Source: Streptomyces albipurpureus (lineage in GTDB: Bacteria; Actinomycetota; Actinomycetes; Streptomycetales; Streptomycetaceae). Taken from it: 64,000 bases of DNA. Shown here in pieces: positions 30,799 through 40,595 of this stretch (within the stretch, counting starts at the first letter, position 1; every line of letters starts with the position of its first letter). Made by a program: the position numbers and the translations under genes. Where the stretch lies: the NCBI RefSeq assembly GCF_023701525.1, contig NZ_JAMQAW010000070.1:62001-126000 (forward strand). Reading direction: 5' to 3'. The notes beneath the pieces were generated by a model that saw nothing but the letters and a program-made list of their open reading frames with translations, made no database searches and was not told where the DNA came from.

Positions 30799-33609
30799 GT
30801 GGCGGGCGAGTCCCCCGACAAGTCGGAGCAGCGGAAGTCGTCGGGGGAGACGGCTCACGGTGAACGCGATCCGCGTCTCGCCATGCTCGGGCAGGTGTCA
30901 TCGTCGGGCGTGGATCAACCGACCGCGGTCTTTCGGCTCCCGGAGGAGCCAGAGCGGCGCAGCGGCGCCGAGCGGAGGACCGCGGGGGGATCTGGGGTAG
31001 GTCCCGAGCCGGGTACGGAGACCGGCTCGATGGAGAACGACGTCAAACTGCGCTCGGCCGTGGCGGCGTGGGTCGCGTCGGCCGACGATGAACAGCCGGA
31101 CGCGGACGCCGAAGACGGTGACGGCACCCGGGAGGCCGTGGCCGGGGCCGAGGAGACAGCCCTGATCCCGGAGACCACCGTGGAGAAGACCGCGCTGATT
31201 CCCGAAGTGAGTCGGGGTGACGCGGGGATAGCCTCCGCGGACGCCGGTGCCGACTCAGCCGCAACGGACGCACCAGACGCACCGGATGCAGCCCCGGAGG
31301 CGGGTAAGGGCCGGCAGGATCGCGTCCCATCGCGGCAGGACCGTGTGCAGTCGGCGAGCACGGCCAAGTCCATAAGGCCTGAATCCGTGCGGGCAAAGTC
31401 AGCCGACACCGCGGCGGCAGCCGACACCGGGCCCTCGGGCCAGGGCGCGCACCAGGACCCCGAGGGCCCCGAAGAGGCCGACCGCGGCGGGAGTGGCGCA
31501 GCCGACGGGAAGGGTCCGGGCCGATCGGGCACCTCGGGTGATGGCGAGCGTGCAGTCGGCGCCGCCTCTCAGGCGCCCGTACGGGCAGTCCCAGCCCGGG
31601 ATGCGGTCAAGAGCGCAAAGGAGCCGTCGGAGGGCGTCACAGCCCCGCCCACGGACCGGCCAGCGGCCAAAGCCACGGAGCGGCCGGCGCTCAGCCCCCC
31701 GGACGCCGCTGCGGCCACCGGCGGTTCCACCACCGCCGACCCGGCCACCGACTCCGACAGGGCGGTAGCCGCCCCCGCCGTCACCGGCAAGGGTCGGACC
31801 GACGGCGGCGGGACCGCGTCCGGCACCGGCGAAGGCACATCCGCTGCCGTCGCGAAGAAACCGGCCGGAGAAACACCCGCGGACGCGTCGAAGGAGACCG
31901 GCAAGGGCGCGCCCTCCGCCGAGTCCCCCTCCGCCGAGTCCCCGAAGAAGCCCTCAGCCTCACCCACCTCTGACTCCTCCGCCTCAGCAGCATCTACAGA
32001 CGCAAAGCCCCCGATCGACCAACCCACCGCCGTCTTCCTGGCGCCTCGCAAGCCCACGCCCGCCGGTGACAACGCCACCACCACCCTGAAAGCACCGCCG
32101 GCGCCCCGCCCCGAGACCAATCCCGCGCCGCCCGGAACCGGCTCGGGGCGTCCCAGTACCTTCGTTCCCCTGCGCAGCGATGACGGGCCGCGAACCCCCA
32201 CCGCCACCAGGAATGAAACAGCAGCTGAACCGGCGGGCAAGCAAGCCGCGGGCGGTCCGTCGGCAGGTGCCCCCGCGGCGGTGAGCGAACCCGAGCGGAC
32301 CACCCAGCAGCCCGTACCTCCGCTGCCCCCGCTCGATCTGCTCGCCGAGCTCACCAACACCCCGCCACCGCCCAAAACCGCGGTGCGCACGGTGTTCCGC
32401 AGGGTCAAGATCTGGACACCGTTCCTTGCGCTCCTCCTGATCGTCTTTGCAGTCGTACAGGTGCTGCGCCCGCTTCCGCAGACCACGCTCGGGCTGTCGA
32501 CCGACCCCACCTTCACCTTCCAGGGCGGTCAGCTGAGCTTGCCGTTCCCGGCCGAGGGCCAGGGCGCGGTGGCGGTTGACGGGGTGGGCATCGTGGGCAC
32601 CTACGGCGCACAGAAGCCCGCACCGATCGCGAGTGTCGCCAAGACGATGACCGCGTATGTGATCCTCCGGGACCACCCCATCTCGGGCCAGCAGGTGGGC
32701 CCGAAGATCGCCGTCGACCAGCAGACCGAGGACGAGGGGAAGAACAAGGACGAGTCCAGGGTCGAGGTGTCGAAGGACCAGCAGTTCACCCAGCGCCAAA
32801 TGCTGGAGATGCTGATGATCAACTCTGCGAACAACGTGGCCCGGCTGCTCGCCCGCTGGGACGCGGGGACCGAGCAGGCGTTCGTCAAGAAGATGAATGA
32901 CGCGGCCAAGCAACTCGGGATGACCGACACCGTCTACACCGATCCCAGCGGTCTCCAGGCCACCACCATCTCCACCCCGAAGGATCAGCTGAAGCTGGCC
33001 CAGGCGGTCATGAAGAACGACATCCTCCGTGACATCGTCAACCAACCCAGTCTGAAGATCGAGGGTGTCGCGGCCCCGCTGCGCAACGGCAATGAGCGGG
33101 CGCTGCTCAAGGACGGCGTCGGTGGAATCAAGACCGGCACCTCGACCCCGGCCGGTGGCAATCTGCTCTGGGCGGCCAACACCCTGGTGGACGGCAAGAT
33201 CCACCAGGTCTTCGGTATGACCATGGGCGTGCAGGCCCCCAAGATCCTGCGGGAGAAGGGGGAGCTGGCGGTGACCCACAGCATCAATGTGATCGCATCG
33301 ACCCAGGACGCCGTCACCTCAGCGATCGCGGTCAAGAAGGGGCAGGTCGTCGGCTATGTCGACGACGGTCTCGGCGGCCGTACCGCTGTCGTCGCCGCCA
33401 AGGACCTCAAGGCGATCGGCTGGGCTGGCCATCGGATCGACATCACGATCAACGACGGCGGCAAGAAGCTGCCCGGCTCGGCGAAGGCGGGTCAGGTCGT
33501 CGGCCAGATATCGGTCGGCACCGGCCCGGGCAAGCTGACCGCCCCGATCGAGCTCCAGAAGGACCTGGTGGAGCCGGGCTTCGGGGCCAAGCTGACCAGG
33601 CTCGGCTGA
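30799..33609 (+). CDS. D-Ala-D-Ala carboxypeptidase (S11/PBP5 type) with a long cytosolic disordered tail
   Basis: This 936-residue membrane enzyme trims peptidoglycan stem peptides. The catalytic domain is C-terminal: SVAK (Ser612, Lys615), SAN (676-678) and KTG (778-780). A single membrane helix (about 537-557, FLALLLIVFAVVQVL) precedes it, so the first 535 residues are cytosolic. That tail is low-complexity (Ala, Pro, Glu, Ser, Thr, Lys). It contains two DQPTAVF motifs (Thr42, Thr410) and two TALI motifs (Thr120, Thr131), which look like Ser/Thr-kinase and FHA-binding sites. The GTG start at 30799 follows GAGGAGG. A strong terminator at 33629 separates it from the next gene. It is larger than most PBP5-type enzymes (about 400 residues). 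Confidence 0.92.
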   Translation: MAGESPDKSEQRKSSGETAHGERDPRLAMLGQVSSSGVDQPTAVFRLPEEPERRSGAERRTAGGSGVGPEPGTETGSMENDVKLRSAVAAWVASADDEQPDADAEDGDGTREAVAGAEETALIPETTVEKTALIPEVSRGDAGIASADAGADSAATDAPDAPDAAPEAGKGRQDRVPSRQDRVQSASTAKSIRPESVRAKSADTAAAADTGPSGQGAHQDPEGPEEADRGGSGAADGKGPGRSGTSGDGERAVGAASQAPVRAVPARDAVKSAKEPSEGVTAPPTDRPAAKATERPALSPPDAAAATGGSTTADPATDSDRAVAAPAVTGKGRTDGGGTASGTGEGTSAAVAKKPAGETPADASKETGKGAPSAESPSAESPKKPSASPTSDSSASAASTDAKPPIDQPTAVFLAPRKPTPAGDNATTTLKAPPAPRPETNPAPPGTGSGRPSTFVPLRSDDGPRTPTATRNETAAEPAGKQAAGGPSAGAPAAVSEPERTTQQPVPPLPPLDLLAELTNTPPPPKTAVRTVFRRVKIWTPFLALLLIVFAVVQVLRPLPQTTLGLSTDPTFTFQGGQLSLPFPAEGQGAVAVDGVGIVGTYGAQKPAPIASVAKTMTAYVILRDHPISGQQVGPKIAVDQQTEDEGKNKDESRVEVSKDQQFTQRQMLEMLMINSANNVARLLARWDAGTEQAFVKKMNDAAKQLGMTDTVYTDPSGLQATTISTPKDQLKLAQAVMKNDILRDIVNQPSLKIEGVAAPLRNGNERALLKDGVGGIKTGTSTPAGGNLLWAANTLVDGKIHQVFGMTMGVQAPKILREKGELAVTHSINVIASTQDAVTSAIAVKKGQVVGYVDDGLGGRTAVVAAKDLKAIGWAGHRIDITINDGGKKLPGSAKAGQVVGQISVGTGPGKLTAPIELQKDLVEPGFGAKLTRLG

Positions 33610-33628
33610 ACCCTGGCTGAGGCCAGAA

Positions 33629-33654
33629 GGGCGTCCCGGGAAACCGGGACGCCC
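33629..33654. terminator. Terminator hairpin after the carboxypeptidase gene
   Basis: A perfect 11-bp stem (GGGCGTCCCGG and its complement) is closed by a GAAA tetraloop, 19 bp after the stop. It should separate the carboxypeptidase from the membrane-protein gene downstream. Confidence 0.85.
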
Positions 33655-33749
33655 TCGTGTTAGCGTCCGGTCAACTCAAGAGCGCCGGGACAGCGTCTCT
33701 GTGGGGAGAGCGACGACCGCACACGGACGGGGAGACGGGGAGAGCCGCA

Positions 33750-35624
33750 GTGACTACTGCTGAGCCGGTCCGCACGGACGGCCGCAGCATCCGTACGGGG
33801 CCGCGAATACGCCAGTCCCGGTCCGACACCACCATCGACACCGGGTCAGGACCTGATCTTGGTGCGGGGCCGGGCTCCGGTTCCACGGGGGACCGAAGCG
33901 TCCTCGCCGACCTCCGGGATCGTTTGACCCGCCGTCCCGTTCTCGTCACCACCGTGCTCGCGGCGGTGGCGCATCTGCTCTGGTTCTTCCTCTTCGCCAA
34001 CAGCGGCGGCGATCTGGCCGCCCAGGACGCCTGGGCCGAGTTCGTCGGCCGCCATCCGGACTCCGCGTACAACCTCGCCTGGTACGGCGGGATGCACCCC
34101 GTCTCCTACAGCGTGGTCTCGCCCTATCTGATGTCCCTGATCGGCGTGCGCTCCACCATGATGGTCGCCGGTACGGTCTCGGCCGCGCTGCTCGCGCTGA
34201 TCCTGGTCCGGGTCCGAGCCGTACGCAATCCGCTGGCCTGCTCGCTCGCCGGAGTCTTCGCCTTCCTCTGCAACGCCCTGTCCGGTCGGGTCACCTTCGG
34301 CCTCGGCATGATGGTCGCGCTCGGCGCGGTCGCGGCCGTGTTCTGCTGGCCGTACCGCTGGCGCACCAAGCGCTGGGCGAAGGGCGCCGTGGCAGCCCCG
34401 CTCGCGGCGCTGGCGACCGCCGCCAGTCCCGTCGCCGGGCTCTTCCTCGGAGTCATCGCCGCCGCGCTCTTCCTCAACGGACGGCGGCCGGGCGCCTATG
34501 TGCTGGGTCTGCCGCCGGTCGTGGTGGTCGCGCTCTCCTCGTGGCTGTTCCCGTTCTCCGGCACCCAGCCGATGTCCCTGGCGTCGACCTCACTGCCCTT
34601 CCTCTATGGCGTGCTGGTGTTCGTCTTCGTACCGAAGCAGTGGCGCACCATTCGCACCGCCGCCGCCGTCTACGCGATCGGCACCCTGCTGACCTGGGCG
34701 ATCGACTCCCAGATCGGCTCGAACGTCTCCCGGCTCCCCATGCTCTTCGCGGGTGTGGCGCTGCTGGCGGTCCTGCCGTACACCGTCCCGCGCTCCCGCA
34801 AGTGGTACGCGCTGCTGCTCGCCTTCGCCGGACTCAACTTCTGGATCGGTTTCAAGGGCGTGGACGACATGGTCCGCACCGCTCCGACCGCGGCCTGGAC
34901 GCGTGAGCTGGCGCCGATAGTCAGCAAGCTCCAGCAGTACAAGGCCGAGCGGGGCAGGGTCGAGGTGGTCCCGGCCAAGAGCCACCGCGAGGCATCCGCG
35001 CTGGCGCCGTACGTCAATCTCGCCCGCGGCTGGAACCGCCAGGCCGACATGAAGCGCAACCCGCTCTTCTACGACAAGGACCGCACCCTCACCGCCGCCG
35101 ACTACCGCTCCTGGCTGGATCGCTGGGCCGTGCACTACGTCGTACTGCCCAGCGGCACCCCCGACACCGGCGCCGAGCAGGAGGCCGAGTTGGTGCAGGA
35201 GGGCCAGCCGTACCTCAAGCGGCTGTGGGGCGACGACAACTGGCAGCTCTTCGCGGTGAAGGAGCCGACGCCGCTCGCCGACGCCCCGGCGGTCGTCCAG
35301 CAGGCGGGTGAGGAGGAGATAGTGCTTCGGGTGACGGAACCCGGCCGGGTGACGATCCGCGTGCCGTACTCGCCCTGGTTGAGCATCGTCGACGACCAGC
35401 GCGAGAAGGTCGAAGGCCCCCAGGAGTCGGAGGTCTCCAAGGAGCGCCCCGACGACGAGCCCAAGTCCTTCGACAACCCGAACGGCTGCCTGATCAAGGC
35501 GGAAGAGGACGCCGAGGGCGATGAATGGACGGAGCTGCTGGCCCCCAGGGCCGGGGTCTACCGGCTCGCTGCTCCCTACGATCTCCCGCGGGGCACCCCC
35601 TGCCCCAAGGAACTGCGCGAGTAG
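33750..35624 (+). CDS. Large integral membrane protein of unknown function
   Basis: This 624-residue protein has a polar N-terminus of about 55 residues, then roughly ten hydrophobic helices (about 65-420; for example VLVTTVLAAVAHLLWFFLF and LLFAGVALLAVLPYTVP). A soluble C-terminal part of about 200 residues follows, probably outside the cell. The first outer loop WAEFVGRHPDSAYNLAWYGGMHPVSYS resembles that of GT-C-type membrane glycosyltransferase-like proteins, but I could not identify a catalytic DE motif. The GTG at 33750 was chosen because GGGGAGA lies seven bases upstream. A role in the cell envelope is only a guess from the neighbouring carboxypeptidase. Confidence 0.78.
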   Translation: MTTAEPVRTDGRSIRTGPRIRQSRSDTTIDTGSGPDLGAGPGSGSTGDRSVLADLRDRLTRRPVLVTTVLAAVAHLLWFFLFANSGGDLAAQDAWAEFVGRHPDSAYNLAWYGGMHPVSYSVVSPYLMSLIGVRSTMMVAGTVSAALLALILVRVRAVRNPLACSLAGVFAFLCNALSGRVTFGLGMMVALGAVAAVFCWPYRWRTKRWAKGAVAAPLAALATAASPVAGLFLGVIAAALFLNGRRPGAYVLGLPPVVVVALSSWLFPFSGTQPMSLASTSLPFLYGVLVFVFVPKQWRTIRTAAAVYAIGTLLTWAIDSQIGSNVSRLPMLFAGVALLAVLPYTVPRSRKWYALLLAFAGLNFWIGFKGVDDMVRTAPTAAWTRELAPIVSKLQQYKAERGRVEVVPAKSHREASALAPYVNLARGWNRQADMKRNPLFYDKDRTLTAADYRSWLDRWAVHYVVLPSGTPDTGAEQEAELVQEGQPYLKRLWGDDNWQLFAVKEPTPLADAPAVVQQAGEEEIVLRVTEPGRVTIRVPYSPWLSIVDDQREKVEGPQESEVSKERPDDEPKSFDNPNGCLIKAEEDAEGDEWTELLAPRAGVYRLAAPYDLPRGTPCPKELRE

Positions 35625-35692
35625 TCACCGGACCCCTGACGCCCGGTGCCTGCCTAGGGCGCTCGGTTGATCGCACGGCACCCGACGTGGTT

Positions 35693-35748
35693 TATCGCAC
35701 GGTGATGGCCCGCACCTTTGTTCGGGTGCGGGCCATCACCGTGCGATA
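35693..35748. terminator. Bidirectional terminator between convergent genes
   Basis: A perfect 24-bp inverted repeat (35693-35716 and 35725-35748) with an eight-base loop lies between the plus-strand membrane gene and the minus-strand ABC permease. It is symmetric and can terminate both transcripts. Confidence 0.9.
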
Positions 35749-35761
35749 GGACCTTCTACGG

Positions 35762-38119
35762 CTACTCGGACCGCAGCCCATCCGGGCGCATCAGCCGCCA
35801 GAGCGGTGGCATGCTGATCAGCGTCACCAGCAGGATCAGCGCGGCACCCACACCGGTGATCGGCAGAAACACCCACCAGTCGGCCACTGCGGTTCCCGTC
35901 ATCATCAGCAGCGTCAATCCCAGCCCGACGCCGCCGACGACGGCGAGGGCCAACCCCAACGCGATGGGAATGGCCGTCTGCCAGAGCACCGACCAGCTCA
36001 GGGTGGAACGTCGGGTTCCAAAGGCGACCAGAATCGACAGCAGTCGCTTGCGCTCGTGCAGCTGCTCCAGTGTGGAGACCAGCAGGGAGGCCGCGATCAG
36101 TGCCATCGTCGCCGCGGCCCCGGCGAACAGTCCGCTGCGGATGCTGGCGAACTGCTTGTCGGTCTCGGTGCTCTCCAGCGAGGTGACGCTGGTCAGCGGA
36201 TCGAGCCGGGCCGCCGTGTTCCGCACATGCTCAGCCGCGTCCTTCACCCCGGGGTCGAGCTTGACCATGATCCTGGCCATGGGCCTGGGGAGCTGTGCCG
36301 CGTCGATGGCGGACGGTGTGACCAGCACCCCCGCTGTCATCTCGCCCACCGGGCTGACGATGGACTTCACCTCTCTGGCGGTCGCGGGCAGCCGCCACAC
36401 CGCGGCGTTGGCCCCGGGCTTGCCGGTTTCGTCGGTCCTGACCAACTTGACCTGCTCACCGGGGCGCGGGACGTAGGCGAAGGTCCGCAGGTGCGCGGGT
36501 TCATCCACGATGAAGGCGTCGCCGTCCTTGCACGAGGACAGTTTCACCAGCATGCGCAGGGAGGGGCAGTCGGCGACGGTGATCCGGCTGAAGGGGTGGC
36601 CCTTCTCCTCACCGCGTTTGGGGCCCGGCCGTTCGATGAGCCCCTCGGTCAGGCCGATCGCCCTGTCGACGCCCGTGGTCCGCTGATAGGAAGTGACCAG
36701 TTCGCTTGCCGCGCTACCGTCCCGGGTGTCCGTCTTCATCTGGAGTTGGGCACGGGAGGTGTCCACGCCGGTGGTGAAGGTGTAGTCGCCCTGTACGGAG
36801 CCGAACAGCATCTGGAGCGCGATCGCGCCGGCCGCCGCGACCACGATTCCGCTGACCGCGCGAGATGCCGTACCACTGGTGAGCTGCAGCCGCCGCACCG
36901 CCAGCTGCCAGGCCACCGGACCGCCGTCCAGTCGGGCGACGACCGTCTCCACCAGCCAGGGCAGCAACGCGGTGACACCGACCAGCATCAGGGTCGCACC
37001 GAGGGCGATCTGGATGGTTTCACTACCAACCAGGGTGGTCGCGGTGGCGGCGGTCAACAGCAGAACGAAACCCACCAGCGGGAGCAGCAGCCGCCACCAG
37101 AGCTTTCGGGGGTGCGGTGCGCTGTTCCTGACCAGCCCGAGCGGCTCGACCGAGACTCCGCGCATGGCGAAGAGGCTGACGGCGATGGCAGCCACCGGTA
37201 CGGCGATGAGGATCAGCAGCGAGAGCATCGGGCTGGGGACGAGATCGAAGGGGTAGACGGTGACGTCCCACAGGATCACCTCGCCGGCGAACCTCCGCGC
37301 CAACACAAAGAGACCAGCCCCCACGACCAACCCCAGCAGTGCCCCGCAGAGCGCTTCGCCCGCCGCGATCCTGCTGGTCATCGCCCGGTCGGTGCCGACG
37401 AGCCGAAGGGCTGCCAGTCGGCGGTCGCGCTGGTCGCCGCCGAAGCGCACGGCGGTGCCGATGAAGACGGCAACCGGCAGCAGCAGGGCCACGAACGCGA
37501 TGACGACGATGAGCAGCAGCACTCCGGCAATGGGGTTGCCGGCCGCGTACTGCCCAAAGCCATCGGCCTCACCATCGGCACTGGCTCGGGTGAGTGTGCC
37601 GCTGCCCGCGTAGTACAGCAGCTCACCCGGGCCGGCGAGACCGTGCTCCCCGATGCCGGCGGTGACGCGGTACGGCAGCCGTTCCTTCAGCAGCGCTCCG
37701 TCCGAGGAGGCGAGGAGATCGGCAAGAGCGGGGGAGACGGCCATCTCGCCAGGCCCAGGCAGTGCGGCAAGACCCGGTGGGAGGTCTGTTCGGCCGTTCC
37801 CGGTGGGGCGGAAGACCGTGCCGGTGATCATGTCGCCGCGGAACGAGGTGTTGGCCTGGGCGAAGAGGAACGATCCGGCCGAGAGCTTCTCGGAGTTCGC
37901 TGTGTTGACCGTGCGATCCCCTTTGCGTCCCTCGCGGTTCTCGACCGCGTGCGGAATGGCCGCGGCCACCAGCAACAGGGCGACGCCGAGGCCGACCCCG
38001 AAGGAGGTGAGGGCGGTACGGGTCCAGCCGCGACGGCCTCCGGTCACGGCGAATCGGACGCCTAGCACCAGATCCCGTGCCCAACCGCGGATTCCGGCGC
38101 GGCCTGGGGCGTCGCTCAT
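35762..38119 (-). CDS. FtsX-family ABC transporter permease
   Basis: This 785-residue permease has an N-terminal helix, a large outer domain, three helices around 200-330 and further groups of helices, the last three at the C-terminus. This is the MacB/FtsX architecture with duplicated FtsX core domains. It pairs with the ATPase gene that overlaps its start by four bases. Such exporters usually move peptides, lipoproteins or antibiotics, or sense cell-wall antibiotics; the substrate is unknown. The operon order PadR, ATPase, permease suggests an inducible resistance or export system. Confidence 0.88.
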   Translation of the reverse strand: MSDAPGRAGIRGWARDLVLGVRFAVTGGRRGWTRTALTSFGVGLGVALLLVAAAIPHAVENREGRKGDRTVNTANSEKLSAGSFLFAQANTSFRGDMITGTVFRPTGNGRTDLPPGLAALPGPGEMAVSPALADLLASSDGALLKERLPYRVTAGIGEHGLAGPGELLYYAGSGTLTRASADGEADGFGQYAAGNPIAGVLLLIVVIAFVALLLPVAVFIGTAVRFGGDQRDRRLAALRLVGTDRAMTSRIAAGEALCGALLGLVVGAGLFVLARRFAGEVILWDVTVYPFDLVPSPMLSLLILIAVPVAAIAVSLFAMRGVSVEPLGLVRNSAPHPRKLWWRLLLPLVGFVLLLTAATATTLVGSETIQIALGATLMLVGVTALLPWLVETVVARLDGGPVAWQLAVRRLQLTSGTASRAVSGIVVAAAGAIALQMLFGSVQGDYTFTTGVDTSRAQLQMKTDTRDGSAASELVTSYQRTTGVDRAIGLTEGLIERPGPKRGEEKGHPFSRITVADCPSLRMLVKLSSCKDGDAFIVDEPAHLRTFAYVPRPGEQVKLVRTDETGKPGANAAVWRLPATAREVKSIVSPVGEMTAGVLVTPSAIDAAQLPRPMARIMVKLDPGVKDAAEHVRNTAARLDPLTSVTSLESTETDKQFASIRSGLFAGAAATMALIAASLLVSTLEQLHERKRLLSILVAFGTRRSTLSWSVLWQTAIPIALGLALAVVGGVGLGLTLLMMTGTAVADWWVFLPITGVGAALILLVTLISMPPLWRLMRPDGLRSE

Positions 38120-38817
38120 ACCGCGACCGCCGCATCGCGCACCTGGCCGTCGCGTACGACGATCTCCCGGTCGGAGTACGCGGCCACCCGGGCTTCATGG
38201 GTCACCAGGACCACAGCGGCCTGGCTCTCCCGGGCCGCGTCGGTCAGCAGTTGCATCACCCGCTCGCCGTTGTATGAGTCCAGGGCCCCGGTCGGCTCAT
38301 CGGCGAACACCACCCGTGGTGAACCAACCAGTGCCCGGGCCACGGCGACCCGCTGCCCCTGGCCGCCGGAGACCTCTCCAGGGCGCTTGTGGCCGACATC
38401 GGATACCTCCAGCCGCTCCAGCCACTTCTGGGCAGCCCGGTGGGCATCCTTGCGTTTGATCCCGGCGAGCCGCAGCGGCAGCGCGACGTTCTCGACGCAG
38501 CTCAGCTCCGGCACCAACTGTCCGAACTGGAACACAAAACCGAAGTCATTGCGGCGCAGGGCGCTGCGCTCCGCGTCCGACAGGGCGGTGAGATGCCGCC
38601 CGGAGTAGGTGATCGTCCCCGAGTCCGGAGGGACGATCCCGGCGAGGCAGTGCAGCAGGGTCGACTTGCCGGAACCGGAAGGCCCCATGATGGCGACGAC
38701 CTCCCCGGGACGGATGGAGAAGGAGGCACCGTCGAGTGCCGGGGTCGGCCCGAAGGACTTACGGAGTTCGTGGGCGGAGAGCAGCGAACCGGTGAGGGTC
38801 GTGTCCTGAGTACTCAT
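38116..38817 (-). CDS. ABC transporter ATP-binding protein (MacB/LolD type)
   Basis: This 233-residue ATPase has Walker A GPSGSGKST (45-53), the signature VSGGQGQRVAVARAL, Walker B VVFADEPTGALD and the switch histidine VLVTHEARV. The QLVPELSCVENVALPLRL segment in the Q-loop region is typical of ATPases that drive FtsX-type exporters. It overlaps the PadR gene by four bases and the permease gene by four bases, giving a compact translationally coupled operon. Confidence 0.93.
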   Translation of the reverse strand: MSTQDTTLTGSLLSAHELRKSFGPTPALDGASFSIRPGEVVAIMGPSGSGKSTLLHCLAGIVPPDSGTITYSGRHLTALSDAERSALRRNDFGFVFQFGQLVPELSCVENVALPLRLAGIKRKDAHRAAQKWLERLEVSDVGHKRPGEVSGGQGQRVAVARALVGSPRVVFADEPTGALDSYNGERVMQLLTDAARESQAAVVLVTHEARVAAYSDREIVVRDGQVRDAAVAV

Positions 38818-39338
38818 GCGCTGACCTCCTGCGCGAGTCGGTCCAGCCGTGCGGCGGTCAGTTCCAGCCAGCGCAGATCGGCTTCGAGATGGAAGAGGGC
38901 GTGGTCGCAGATGAGCTGATCGGCGATATCGCCCTGACGCTTACGGTCGGTGAGGATGCGCATCATCCGCAGATGCTCGCTCCGCTGGGTGTCCAGCAGC
39001 TCAACGGCACTACGGCCGGTGAGCAGCGCGAGGACCACCTTGGTGTAGAGGGTCGATTGGAGATAGGGGTCGGGCTTCTCGGGCTGCGCCAACCACTGGC
39101 CGACATCGGTGATGCCCGCCTTGGTGATCGCATACCGCTTGCGCTCGGGTCCGCTGCCGGACTCCACGCCGTCGACCTCGACCAGACCGTTCTTCAGCAG
39201 TCGGGACATGGTCGAGTAGATCTGCCCGTAGTGGACAGGCCGATCATGGCCGAACTTCTCGTCGAAGGCGCGCTTGAGGTCATAGCCGTGGCGCGGGCCG
39301 GACTCCAGGAGTCCGAGCAGAGTGTGACCGATGGACAT
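38814..39338 (-). CDS. PadR-family transcriptional repressor
   Basis: This 174-residue protein has the PadR winged helix: TLLGLLESGPRHGYDLKRAFDE, then YGQIYSTMSRLLKNGLVEV and KRYAITKAG. A C-terminal Vir_act_alpha_C-type dimerisation helix follows (about 100-170). PadR repressors often control an adjacent exporter and respond to its substrate. It is the first gene of the ABC operon. A strong palindrome at 39359-39379, 20 bp upstream of the start, is the likely operator. Confidence 0.92.
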   Translation of the reverse strand: MSIGHTLLGLLESGPRHGYDLKRAFDEKFGHDRPVHYGQIYSTMSRLLKNGLVEVDGVESGSGPERKRYAITKAGITDVGQWLAQPEKPDPYLQSTLYTKVVLALLTGRSAVELLDTQRSEHLRMMRILTDRKRQGDIADQLICDHALFHLEADLRWLELTAARLDRLAQEVSA

Positions 39339-39358
39339 GCGACCGACTATACATGGTA

Positions 39359-39379
39359 GGTATACATGCCATGTATACC
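39359..39379. promoter_or_regulatory. Palindromic PadR operator candidate
   Basis: GGTATACATG-C-CATGTATACC is a perfect 10-bp inverted repeat. It is preceded by another TATACATGG half at 39349-39357. PadR proteins commonly bind ATAC/ATGT-type palindromes in their own promoters. The AT-rich sequence stands out from its surroundings. Confidence 0.7.
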
Positions 39380-40217
39380 GATGGTTTATAGCGTGCTGAC
39401 CAGTGCTTATAGTGGGCAGGGGTCAATTCGACCGCGGACGACAAGAGCAGCCGGCCTCCCGCTGCCCCCGGCGTACGGTCGCTACTTCCGGGCGTGTGAA
39501 CGAAGCTCTCGGGCGCGTGGACGGAGCTTTCGGGTGTACGGACGGACGACTGACCGTCGTCGGACAGCTCGATCAGCCGCCTTCGACCGCACACCAAGGA
39601 CTGGCAGAGGGACTCGGCACCCACCCAGGCGCCCGACCTCGGCTCTCAGAACTCCCTGCTCCGGGTTGCGGTTGACCGAGGGCACCCAGGGAGGCGGACT
39701 GAACGGGACAGCGGCGCGACAGCTACGCCATGAGCGGTAAGCCACGCTCAACACGACGCCGGGAGTTGAGCGGGCCCAGGTCTGCGGGCCATGGGACCGC
39801 TACGCATGGTCGTCCCCGTACCGGCGCATATCGAGCGGGCCGGGCCCTTGAACCAGCTTGCCCCTGGGCTCGCTCAATCACTCTCAGTGCTGGTTCCGGA
39901 AGTACGCCGAGCGGCACCAGCCAGCGGACCCGTCCGACTGCTCCGAGGTGATCTTCCGCCCTCATCGGTCACGTTGCACAGCCATATCTCGCACCGCCAT
40001 CGAGCGCCGCCCCCATACCGACCGCGATGACGGCCATCTGCGTGACCGCGGGCAGCGGCCAGGGATACATCACCTGGGGACGGCACACGAAAGCGCCAAG
40101 CCCCCGGTGCCCAGCGTTGTCGATCCGCTGCGTACAACGACCTGCACTGTGGTCAGTGCGGCTACAGCGGAGGTACGGATAGCCACCCATGACCGTATCT
40201 ACGGGCATCCTGCCCGG
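39380..40217. other. Gene-poor region with a 21-bp tandem repeat
   Basis: This 838-bp region has no reading frame that I trust. At 39489-39551 it contains three imperfect 21-bp tandem units (CGGGCGTGTGAACGAAGCTCT and two variants). Otherwise I see only scattered short frames without ribosome sites. It may be decayed sequence at the left edge of the island zone. Confidence 0.5.
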
Positions 40218-40595
40218 TCACCAGCCCCACTCCCGATGCAGTGCATCGGCCTTCTCCTGCTCCACCCAGCTCAACCTCAAGCGCCGCCCCCTCAACTCGA
40301 AGTGCCCCGCGGACCAGTCCCGCAACTCCTGATCCAGCCCTTCCCGGGAAATGACCCCGTCCTCACATCCAGCCACCACCCCCGACGTGCCGACCGCGAA
40401 CAGCCCCCACTCGGGAAGTTCCCTCGGATCCACCCGCCGCCTCCACCAGAACCCCCCTTCCTCCCACCACCAGGTAACGACCCTGACCACCAGGACACCA
40501 ACGACCTCCTCCGCCTCCCATACCTGAGCCGCGGCACGGCGATAGGGGTCAAGCCGAGCATCTCTCGGCGGGATCGGCCACTGTCGTTTGAACAC
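40218..40595 (-). CDS. Hypothetical protein
   Basis: This frame encodes 125 residues (GTG start) rich in Trp, Arg and Glu, with a hydrophobic patch VVGVLVVRVVTWWWEEGGFWWRR and a terminal helix LSWVEQEKADALHREWGW. The third-position GC is high, which supports coding. No family or ribosome site was recognised. It could be a small Streptomyces hypothetical or a spurious frame. Confidence 0.5.
   Translation of the reverse strand: MFKRQWPIPPRDARLDPYRRAAAQVWEAEEVVGVLVVRVVTWWWEEGGFWWRRRVDPRELPEWGLFAVGTSGVVAGCEDGVISREGLDQELRDWSAGHFELRGRRLRLSWVEQEKADALHREWGW

Noticed and set aside
31984..33279. A 431-residue protein antisense to the carboxypeptidase
   Set aside because: The plus-strand frame has SxxK, SxN and KTG motifs; the antisense frame has none.
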